From Novosphingobium sp. KCTC 2891 (lineage in GTDB: Bacteria > Pseudomonadota > Alphaproteobacteria > Sphingomonadales > Sphingomonadaceae), in the NCBI RefSeq assembly GCF_025938155.1, contig NZ_JAPCZG010000013.1:1-64000 (forward strand): a stretch of DNA of 64,000 nucleotides, in the 5' to 3' direction. Below are positions 23,440-30,284 of the stretch, in pieces. A program made the position numbers and the translations under genes. Position 1 is the stretch's first letter. Each line of letters begins with the position of its first letter. The notes beneath the pieces are model-generated. The model was not told where the DNA came from. It searched no databases and saw only the letters and a list, made by a program, of their open reading frames with translations.

Positions 23440-24690
23440 ATGGATGGTCGTCAACGGCTGATCGACGATGCTCAGGAAATGTTGCGGCGGCTGGAAGCCA
23501 AGACCATCACGCCCGCGCCGGGGCAGATGCGCCTGCCGTCATCCGCCTATGTCGATCCCGACCTGTTCGAGCTTGAAAAGCGAAACCTGTTCCGGCGGGT
23601 GCCGCTGATGCTGGCGGCGTCGTGCGAGTTGCGGGCGGCGGGCGACTACAAGACGATGGAAATCGCGGGCATTCCGCTGCTGCTGGTGCGGGGCAAGGAT
23701 GGGCAGGTCCGCACCTTCCTCAATGCCTGTACCCATCGTGGTTCCAAGCTGGCGCGGGATTGCGGCCGGTCCACGCGATTTACCTGCCCCTATCATGCCT
23801 GGAGCTTCGGCCTGGACGGCGGCCTGATCGGCGTGGCCGCGCGGGAGGTGTTCGGCGATGTCGACGCCGAGGCCAGCCATCTGGTGACCTTTCCCACGAC
23901 CGAGCGAGCCGGCCTTGTCTGGGCCATTCTCGACCCTGCGGCGCCCCCCGCCTTCGATGTGTTCCTGGCGGGCTTCGATACGCTGCTGCAGGGTTTCAGC
24001 TTTGAAAAATGGCATTATTTTGAAAGCCGGCATCTGAAGGGCGCGAACTGGAAGCTGGCGTTCGACGCGCATCTCGATTTCTACCACCTGCCCGTGCTGC
24101 ACCGGGAGACGTTCGGCGCGAAGATCAGCAACCTGGCGGAATACTTCTACTACGGCCCGCACCAGCGGCTGGGGCTGGTGACGCAGGCCGATCACGTGCT
24201 GGAGCAGGACGACCTGCCCAGCCTTGCCGGGCGGCCGCAGGAAGAATGGCCGCTCGATACCCTGTTGTTCGGGGAATGGATCATCTTTCCCAATGTCTCG
24301 ATCAACTGCTTCTACAAGGGCGGTCGCGGGGTCATCATCTCGCAGATCCTGCCGGGCGCGGCGGTCGGGGAATCGGTGACGGTCCAGATCTTCCTGCACG
24401 AGCAGCCCCCCGAAGGGCAGCAGATCGCCGATGCGCGCGAAATGTCGGATTTCCTGGGCCACGTCGTGGGCGAGGAAGACCTGCCGATGTCGCTTGCCCA
24501 GCAGCAGGTGTTCGCCTCGGGCTTGCTGCCCGAAGTGCAGTTCGGGCGCAACGAAGGCGGCATCCAGCATTTTCACCACTGGCTCGAACGCTTTGTCGAT
24601 GCGCCGGCGGGGGCACCGCTGGAAGGGATCATGGCTGGCGGCCGAGCGGGAAAAGTGGTGGGCCCGGCAGGATTCGAACCCGCGACCTAG
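23440..24690 (+). CDS. Rieske-type ring-hydroxylating oxygenase, alpha subunit
   Basis: This 416-residue oxygenase component has the Rieske [2Fe-2S] ligands Cys97/His99 (ACTHRGSKL) and Cys116/His119 (CPYHAWSF). The mononuclear iron site is in DFYHLPVLH (His216, His221). ATG 23440 has GGGAGAG 6 bases upstream. No beta subunit or ferredoxin gene is adjacent, so it may be a homo-oligomeric alpha-only enzyme with separate reductase. The last 12 residues (up to GPAGFEPAT) are read antisense through a tRNA gene. The original C-terminus may have been lost, or the stop codon lies inside the tRNA by chance. Confidence 0.92.
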   Translation: MDGRQRLIDDAQEMLRRLEAKTITPAPGQMRLPSSAYVDPDLFELEKRNLFRRVPLMLAASCELRAAGDYKTMEIAGIPLLLVRGKDGQVRTFLNACTHRGSKLARDCGRSTRFTCPYHAWSFGLDGGLIGVAAREVFGDVDAEASHLVTFPTTERAGLVWAILDPAAPPAFDVFLAGFDTLLQGFSFEKWHYFESRHLKGANWKLAFDAHLDFYHLPVLHRETFGAKISNLAEYFYYGPHQRLGLVTQADHVLEQDDLPSLAGRPQEEWPLDTLLFGEWIIFPNVSINCFYKGGRGVIISQILPGAAVGESVTVQIFLHEQPPEGQQIADAREMSDFLGHVVGEEDLPMSLAQQQVFASGLLPEVQFGRNEGGIQHFHHWLERFVDAPAGAPLEGIMAGGRAGKVVGPAGFEPAT

Positions 24691-24731
24691 CCGTTATGAG
24701 CGGCCAGCTCTAACCGCTGAGCTACAGGCCC
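24656..24731 (-). tRNA. tRNA-Ile (CAT anticodon, lysidine type)
   Basis: A 76-base cloverleaf with encoded CCA is visible on the minus strand. The acceptor stem is GGGCCTG/CGGGCCC, the T-loop GGTTCGAATCC, and the anticodon loop CTCATAA with CAT at tRNA positions 34-36. The short D-loop AGCGGTTAGAGC and the GGGCC acceptor fit tRNA-Ile2, read as isoleucine after lysidine modification, better than elongator tRNA-Met. The 3' end faces the catabolic block and overlaps the Rieske gene by 35 bases. Confidence 0.85.
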
Positions 24732-24780
24732 ACGCGGCTGGCGTTAATCGGGGCCGCCGGGCTTGGCAAGCGGGCGCGGG

Positions 24781-25782
24781 TCAGACTTCGGTGGCGGCCA
24801 TGATTTCGCGGACGGTGGTGGGTTTCACGCCGCGCTGGGCGAGATAACCGAAGATCGTCCGCCACCAGTCATAGAGCTGGTCGAGTTCGTCGTCGTCGCG
24901 CACGTAAGGGGTGTGGCCGGGGCGCAGGGACGGGCTGTGGAAGGAGAACACGAGCACCGGGAGGCCATCATTGATCGCCACGTCGATGCCGCGCATCGCC
25001 TCCTGCGCGCTGACGCCTTCGGGCGTGAGCGGGATGCGTTCCATCAGGCCCGCGCGCGCGAGCAGGCCGCGCAGCCGGGGCACCCGCCACATCGCGGGAT
25101 GGAGCACCGCGCCGTGCCGGCGCAGCAGGCCCCAGAACACGGTGGTAAGCGGCAGTTCCATCAGTCCGCGCCGCCGGTCGATCCACCACGGGCGGACCGG
25201 GTGGTCGCGGAAGTTCGGGCCGCCATGGCTGCTGTAGTCGAAGCGCGAGCGAACCGAGGTGTCGATCGCGATGGAATTGTCGGTCAGGATTCGCGCGGTC
25301 GAGTCGCCCACCCCGTAGCGGCCCGCGCGATAGACCAGCGGGGGCGTGCCGAATGCCTGTTCGACAAGGTCGCGCAGCTTGCGGAACTTGGCGCGCTCCA
25401 GTTCGGCCGGCAGGTTGCCGGCGAAGCTGTTGTGGACGTTGACGTCCTCCTCGTGCGGGGGGCTGACCCAGGGGTGCAGCTGCACGCCCACTTCGGCGCG
25501 GCCTTCGCGCACCGCGCTGCCCAGCGCATCGCCGATGCGCGGATCGCTCGCCACCGGATAGTCGACCAGCCAGACCGGCGAAATGCCGAAGCCTTCGCAG
25601 AACTGCTGGAACTTGGCGAGCCGGGGCACATGGGCCAGGCCGTGCCCGGTGCGCTCGAACGGCTTGCTCCAGTCGAACTCTTCCTCGGTATCGACGGTGA
25701 CGAGGAAGCGTTGGCCGAACGTTTCGGCGAAGCGGACGAAATCCGCCTCCCCCGGCAGGTCGAGGATGTTCGGTCGTATCAC
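24781..25782 (-). CDS. Polysaccharide deacetylase-like protein
   Basis: This 333-residue protein resembles the NodB-type carbohydrate esterase fold often annotated as polysaccharide deacetylase or WalW in sphingomonads. The first motif TVDTEEEFDW carries the acid residues, and LHPWVSPPHE gives the metal histidines. PLVYRAGRYG and FSFHSPSL are later motif equivalents. The start is GTG 25782, 22 bases after the histidine-kinase stop, so both are likely cotranscribed. No signal peptide is seen, which argues for action on a cytoplasmic precursor in exopolysaccharide synthesis. The substrate is unknown. Confidence 0.85.
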   Translation of the reverse strand: MIRPNILDLPGEADFVRFAETFGQRFLVTVDTEEEFDWSKPFERTGHGLAHVPRLAKFQQFCEGFGISPVWLVDYPVASDPRIGDALGSAVREGRAEVGVQLHPWVSPPHEEDVNVHNSFAGNLPAELERAKFRKLRDLVEQAFGTPPLVYRAGRYGVGDSTARILTDNSIAIDTSVRSRFDYSSHGGPNFRDHPVRPWWIDRRRGLMELPLTTVFWGLLRRHGAVLHPAMWRVPRLRGLLARAGLMERIPLTPEGVSAQEAMRGIDVAINDGLPVLVFSFHSPSLRPGHTPYVRDDDELDQLYDWWRTIFGYLAQRGVKPTTVREIMAATEV

Positions 25783-25804
25783 TCCGCGATGAGCCTTGCG
25801 GCTT

Positions 25805-27568
25805 TCACCGACCGCCGCCGGCCGCAGCGGCGCGAAGCTGGTCAGGCGTCAGCCGGTGGCCGGGCGCCAGCGGGAAATCGACCAGGATGCGTGCTCCGTT
25901 GCGGGTGAGGTGTCCGCCAGCGGTGCGCACTTCGGCAGCGGCAAGGCGCAGCGCGAAGCCGTTGCCGAGCATCGCCTGCCCCGGCATTCCGCCGGCGCGG
26001 CTGCTGTCGGGCGCGAACAGCGTGCTGTCATCGCGCATTGCCAGCGCGGCGGGCAGCGGCAGCACGAGGTGGGCATAGCCCGCGCCGCTCGCCAGCGAGA
26101 GGGCCAGCCGCTCGCCCGGCGCGGCGGTGCCGGCGATGACCGAGAGCATCCGCCACAGCGTGCGTTCCAGTTCGAGCGGGGCAACCGCGACCGGCGTGCC
26201 GGTTTCGGGCAGAGTCAGCTTGAGCCGGACTTCGCGCGGGCCGATCACCGGCTCCATCTGCGTCACCAGCCGGGCCAGGATCTCGCCCAGGTCGGTCTCG
26301 CCCTCCTCGTGATCGATCCGCCCGGTCTCGAGCTTCACCAGCCGTTCCACTTCCTCGAACCCCGCCAGCATCCGTGCGGCATCGGCCGCGATGCTCGCGG
26401 CGAGGCTGCGGTACTGGTGCGGGGTGGGCCCGAACAGTTGCTGCTGGATCAGCTCGGCAAAGCCCTGGATCGCATTGATCGGGGTGCGCAGTTCGTGGAG
26501 CAGCTGGCGCAGGCGGTCGGCGCTGCTGTCGCTGTCGTCGTTGGCGGCGGCAGGCGCGTTGCGCGCCGGTTCGGGACGGCGCAGGCGCGCGTGGTAGCCG
26601 GTGTAGTGTCCGCCGTCGCGCGCGAAGGCGGGGACCGCGTCCACGCGCCATGGGCCGGCGATGGGGGCGGTTCCCTCGAACGTCATCAGCCCGCCTTCGA
26701 CAGGCTGGCGCGCGCGGAAGGCGCGAAGCGTGGAGGCATCGCAGGTGGCCGGTGCATCGACTTCGCCGGTGAAGGGGCGGTGCCCGACGAGCATCGGTGC
26801 GTGCGAGGCATCGGCGGCCACGATCATGCCGTCGGAGTCGATCCGGATGTCGATCGAGGTAAGCGCCGGACCTGCGGGTTCTTCCGGCACGTCGATGTCG
26901 ATGGCGGCGGGCGCGGGGGCGGCCTCGCCGGCCTGAACCTGCGCCTCGCGCTGGCGGCGGAAGGCCTCGATGCGGCGCACGATGGCGCCGATGCCTTCGC
27001 GCTCGGGCTCGCGCTCGACGCTGGTGGGGGTGGGCGGAACGATGGAGGTGACCAGTTCCAGCGGCGGCGGGGCGGTTGGCGTGGACACCGGCGCAGGCTC
27101 AGGCGCCGCCGGGGCTTCGGCGACATAGCCGTCCGGCAGGGGCAGGGCGAAATCGTCGATGCCGAGCTGGGCCAGCAGGCTTTCGACAGCGGCGCCCAGA
27201 TCGCGGCGGTGGCGCAGGACGCCGCGCGCCTGCACGGGCATGGCGGGGATCACTTCAAGCCAGGCCGCCTCTTCCAGCCGCGCCGCGCCGATCGTCGCCA
27301 GCGCCGCGCGCGGCCCTTGTCTGGCAAAGTGCAGCACGAGGCGGGGCGAGCGCAGCGCGCACGACCGGAGCAAGCTGGCGGTGTCCTCGTCGCCCAGCGC
27401 TTCGCCCAGCGCATCGAGCCGCTCCAGCGCGGCCTGCTGCGCGGCGGACCAGTGCTCGGGCGGGGTCCGGCCCAGCAGGTCTGCCAGCTGGCGGAACTGG
27501 ACGCGCATCGCTGACCGGCCTGCCGCGTTTGTGCGCAGCACGGTTTCAAGGCGGTCGTCGATGATCAT
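25805..27568 (-). CDS. Sensor histidine kinase with degenerate ATPase domain
   Basis: This 587-residue soluble protein has a long alanine/proline-rich N-terminal half with a possible PAS-like region (IDIRIDSDGMIVAADA). A histidine phosphotransfer helix contains LLHELRTPIN (His358). The C-terminal ATPase region is weak: the N-box reads LERTLWRMLSVIAG without the usual asparagines, and no clear DxGxG is visible. It may be a kinase with diverged nucleotide binding or only a phosphate acceptor. No response regulator is adjacent. It is upstream of the deacetylase-like gene and probably in the same operon. Confidence 0.85.
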   Translation of the reverse strand: MIIDDRLETVLRTNAAGRSAMRVQFRQLADLLGRTPPEHWSAAQQAALERLDALGEALGDEDTASLLRSCALRSPRLVLHFARQGPRAALATIGAARLEEAAWLEVIPAMPVQARGVLRHRRDLGAAVESLLAQLGIDDFALPLPDGYVAEAPAAPEPAPVSTPTAPPPLELVTSIVPPTPTSVEREPEREGIGAIVRRIEAFRRQREAQVQAGEAAPAPAAIDIDVPEEPAGPALTSIDIRIDSDGMIVAADASHAPMLVGHRPFTGEVDAPATCDASTLRAFRARQPVEGGLMTFEGTAPIAGPWRVDAVPAFARDGGHYTGYHARLRRPEPARNAPAAANDDSDSSADRLRQLLHELRTPINAIQGFAELIQQQLFGPTPHQYRSLAASIAADAARMLAGFEEVERLVKLETGRIDHEEGETDLGEILARLVTQMEPVIGPREVRLKLTLPETGTPVAVAPLELERTLWRMLSVIAGTAAPGERLALSLASGAGYAHLVLPLPAALAMRDDSTLFAPDSSRAGGMPGQAMLGNGFALRLAAAEVRTAGGHLTRNGARILVDFPLAPGHRLTPDQLRAAAAGGGR

Positions 27569-27809
27569 TTCTTGCCGTAAGCTCCTGCCCCCTGTCGCCC
27601 GGGAGGGTTTGCGGGGTTAGCCGGAAAGACACTAACAAATTGTGGAATCGCGCAAAAGGGCTACGTTGATTGCGTTGCATTGTGGAACGATTGCGATATG
27701 AAACAATAAAATTATCGCCAGCAGGCGAATGGGGTGTGGAAAGTTGCCGGCTGGCCGGCTCCTCCACCTCTCATTCCTGCAGCGCACCCGGGGTTTGCGG
27801 TAAGAAAGA
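27569..27809. promoter_or_regulatory. Divergent AT-richer promoter region between histidine kinase and Lrp genes
   Basis: This 241-base region contains two direct copies of ATTGTGGAA near 27639 and 27680, plus GATTGCG repeats between 27674 and 27692, an arrangement common at Lrp-type binding sites. It should hold promoters for both divergent genes. No exact consensus is claimed. Confidence 0.4.
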
Positions 27810-28277
27810 ATGGCCACACTGGACGGTATCGATCGGCGTCTCCTTGCCGAATTACAGGATGAGGGGCGCGTCACCAACGTGGAACTCGCACAGCGCGTCG
27901 GATTGACCGCGCCGCCGTGCCTTCGCCGCGTCCGCGCGCTGGAAGAAGCAGGCGTGATCAAGGGGTATCACGCCGAGCTCGACGCATCGAAGCTGGGCTT
28001 CGCGATCACGGTCTTCGCTCTCGTCAGTCTGAAGAGCCAGGCCGAGGAATCGCTCCGCCAGTTCGAGGAGCATATGCGCGGCCTGCCCGAAGTGCGCGAG
28101 TGCCACATGCTCAACGGCGAGATCGACTTCATCCTGAAGATCGTTTCGAAGGACCTCCAGAGCTTCCAGGAGTTCCTGACCAGCAAGCTGACGCCTGCGC
28201 CGAACGTCGCCAGCGTCAAGACCTCGCTGACGATCCGCACGGCCAAGCAGCTACCCGGCGTTCCGCTCGAAGATTGA
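27810..28277 (+). CDS. Lrp/AsnC-family transcriptional regulator
   Basis: This 155-residue protein has an N-terminal helix-turn-helix (residues about 5-55, LLAELQDEGRVTNVELAQRV and LTAPPCLRRVRALEEAGVI). A C-terminal RAM ligand-binding domain contains FALVSLKSQAEE and MLNGEIDFILKIVSKD. Members of this family sense amino acids and often autoregulate. ATG 27810 begins a full-length family protein. The gene is divergent from the histidine kinase and convergent with chorismate mutase. Confidence 0.93.
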   Translation: MATLDGIDRRLLAELQDEGRVTNVELAQRVGLTAPPCLRRVRALEEAGVIKGYHAELDASKLGFAITVFALVSLKSQAEESLRQFEEHMRGLPEVRECHMLNGEIDFILKIVSKDLQSFQEFLTSKLTPAPNVASVKTSLTIRTAKQLPGVPLED

Positions 28278-28353
28278 AGGGCAGCGGCCCGAAAAATGCC
28301 CCTAAGGGATTTTGCTAAGGGGGCTGGCGGGGCAGCGGGCTGGTGCCGGCAGT

Positions 28354-28387
28354 TCTACCGGCCGCCTGCCTCTACCGGCCGGCTGCC
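28354..28387. repeat. Two tandem 17-bp repeats across the chorismate mutase stop codon
   Basis: TCTACCGGCCGCCTGCC at 28354-28370 is followed directly by TCTACCGGCCGGCTGCC at 28371-28387, with one mismatch. On the minus strand the stop TAG (28374-28372) lies in the second copy, and the first copy carries another TAG in a different frame. Confidence 0.85.
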
Positions 28388-28656
28388 TGCTCGTGGTGGC
28401 GGATCACTTCCTGGATGATGAAGCGCAGGAACTTCTCCGAAAACTCGGGATCCAGCTTCGCATCTTCGGCCAGCTTGCGCAGGCGGGCGATCTGCCGCTC
28501 CTCGCGACCGGGATCGCTGGCGGGCAGCGTGTGTGCCGCCTTGTAGGCGCCGACCGCCTTGGTGATGCGAAAACGCTCGGCGAGAATGTGGATCATGGCG
28601 GCATCGATGTTGTCGATGCTCTGGCGATAGCCTGCCAGGACCGGATCTTCGCTCAT
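28372..28656 (-). CDS. Chorismate mutase (AroQ fold)
   Basis: This 94-residue all-helical AroQ-type chorismate mutase converts chorismate to prephenate. The first helix begins with YRQSIDNIDAAMIHILAERF, and basic and acid residues sit at the expected places (AERFRITKAVGAYK; DPGREERQ). It ends with IIQEVIRHHEQAAGR. No fused prephenate dehydratase or dehydrogenase domain is present. The related isochorismate-pyruvate lyase has the same fold, but no siderophore genes are nearby, so chorismate mutase is favoured. Confidence 0.9.
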   Translation of the reverse strand: MSEDPVLAGYRQSIDNIDAAMIHILAERFRITKAVGAYKAAHTLPASDPGREERQIARLRKLAEDAKLDPEFSEKFLRFIIQEVIRHHEQAAGR

Positions 28657-28745
28657 ACAAACCCCCGCACGATTTGGCTTTGCGGTCCCCTAGGGTGCAA
28701 CTTGCGACTTGCCAAGCGCCGACCCGTTCGCCAAGCGATCTGGCG

Positions 28746-29759
28746 ATGACTGCATCCGTTCACTCGCTTCCCCGCCGGGCTGCGCCTACGCTTCAGCCCC
28801 TGATGTCGCTGGTTGCCGATGGCATGAACAGCGTCAATGCCGTGATCCTCGACCGGATGCAGTCGCGCATCCCGCTGATCCCGGCACTGGCGGGCCATCT
28901 GATCGCCGGAGGCGGCAAGCGGATGCGGCCTATGCTCACGCTCGCGAGCGCGGCGCTGCTGGGCTACGGCGGGAGCCGGCACTACAAGCTCGCCGCGACG
29001 GTGGAGTTCATCCACACCGCCACGCTGCTGCATGACGACGTGGTCGATGGATCGGACATGCGCCGCGGCAAGAAGACCGCGAACATCGTCTACGGCAATC
29101 CCGCGACGGTGCTGGTGGGCGACTTCCTGTTCAGCCGCAGCTTCGAGCTGATGGTCGAGGATGGCAGCATCAAGGTGCTGAAAATCCTGTCGAACGCTTC
29201 GGCGGTGATCGCCGAGGGCGAGGTCGACCAGCTGGTTGCGCAGCGCCAGATCGAAACGAGCGAGGAGCGCTATCTTTCGATCATCAATGCCAAGACCGCG
29301 GCGCTGTTCGCGGCGGCCTGCCGCATCGCGGCGGTGGTGGCGGAACGCTCGGAAGCGGACGAGATGGCGCTCGACGCCTATGGCCGCAACCTGGGCATCG
29401 CGTTCCAGCTCGCCGACGACGCGATCGACTACGATTCCGACGCCTCGGAAATGGGCAAGGACCAGGGCGACGATTTCCGCGAGGGCAAGATGACCCTGCC
29501 GGTGATCCTGGCCCATGCGCGCGGCGGCGAGGAAGAGCGCGCGTTCTGGCGCGGGGCCATCGCGGGCGATCGCAATTCCGATGCGGACCTGGCCCATGCG
29601 ATCAGCCTGATCCACAAGCACGACGCGGTGCTCGCCACGCGTGAGCGGGCGCGGCACTATGCCCAGCGCGCGATCGACGCGATTGCCGGCTTCCCTGCGG
29701 GCGAGGCCAAGTCTGCCATGATCGAGGCTGCCGAATTCGCGGTGGCGCGGCGGTTCTGA
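28746..29759 (+). CDS. Polyprenyl diphosphate synthase (ubiquinone side chain)
   Basis: This 337-residue trans-isoprenyl diphosphate synthase has the first aspartate motif DDVVD (97-101), the second DDAID (224-228), and GGGKRMRP at 55-62. Length and motifs match octaprenyl/decaprenyl synthases (IspB/DdsA). Sphingomonads make ubiquinone-10, so decaprenyl is likely. A longer frame begins at 28674, but ATG 28746 gives the typical N-terminus. Chain length cannot be predicted firmly from the sequence alone. Confidence 0.93.
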   Translation: MTASVHSLPRRAAPTLQPLMSLVADGMNSVNAVILDRMQSRIPLIPALAGHLIAGGGKRMRPMLTLASAALLGYGGSRHYKLAATVEFIHTATLLHDDVVDGSDMRRGKKTANIVYGNPATVLVGDFLFSRSFELMVEDGSIKVLKILSNASAVIAEGEVDQLVAQRQIETSEERYLSIINAKTAALFAAACRIAAVVAERSEADEMALDAYGRNLGIAFQLADDAIDYDSDASEMGKDQGDDFREGKMTLPVILAHARGGEEERAFWRGAIAGDRNSDADLAHAISLIHKHDAVLATRERARHYAQRAIDAIAGFPAGEAKSAMIEAAEFAVARRF

Positions 29760-29772
29760 GCGGCGTCTGACG

Positions 29773-29922
29773 CTATCTGCGCGGCCGCTTCAGGCGGCGC
29801 CACAGCCAGAAGCAGCCGCCGGCCGAAAGCGCGCACACGCCGAGAATGCCCGCGCCCACCGCTGCGCCGGTGAACAGGATGCTCGTCACAAGTGCGACGA
29901 CGATCTCCAGCGTGGTCTTCAT
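29773..29922 (-). CDS. Small single-pass membrane protein (49 residues)
   Basis: This short gene encodes MKTTLEIVVALVTSILFTG followed by a glycine/alanine-rich hydrophobic segment, a tryptophan-bearing end and a basic tail (RRLKRPRR). ATG 29922 has AAGG 8 bases upstream. It is convergent with the polyprenyl synthase, whose stop is 13 bases away. I recognise no family. The single membrane helix with positive cytoplasmic tail supports a real small protein, but it could be chance. Confidence 0.5.
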   Translation of the reverse strand: MKTTLEIVVALVTSILFTGAAVGAGILGVCALSAGGCFWLWRRLKRPRR

Positions 29923-30284
29923 GGCCCGCGCCTTAGCCGATGCGCGTCCTACGGGGAATGAACGTGCCGTCCGGTCGGTTGCGCCCGGGCCCGCAGAATT
30001 GGATGGAGGCGGGGGCGTATAACCGCATCGGTGGTAATATTCGGCATTTCGATTTCATTGACATACGGAAGATAGATCCGTTTCGGACCTCGGGAAATTC
30101 CCGATAAATCCCCGAATTTGGGCGATCGGGAGACGGTAAATACGCGCCAATTCGTATTGGTAATAAACGAATGTCTGGCTGTGCTTTAATTTTAGTTACC
30201 ATTTGATTCATCTGAATTGTTGTGACGGCAAGAACTTGCCGGGGGGTATCCGTTGCGCTGCAACAAGTAGCAGGACATCCCATC
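29923..30284. other. AT-rich noncoding region upstream of the glycosidase gene
   Basis: About 360 bases have no convincing gene and a clearly lower GC content than the surroundings, especially 30040-30240. Inverted repeats include TCGGGAA-A-TTCCCGA (30090-30104) and CCAAT-TCGT-ATTGG (30147-30160). It probably carries the promoter of the large RTX gene and possibly a silencer or nucleoid-protein target. Confidence 0.5.

Noticed and set aside
24431..24847. Frames ending in RQDSNPRPSRYERPALT and similar
   Set aside because: These are known false translations of tRNA antisense sequence.
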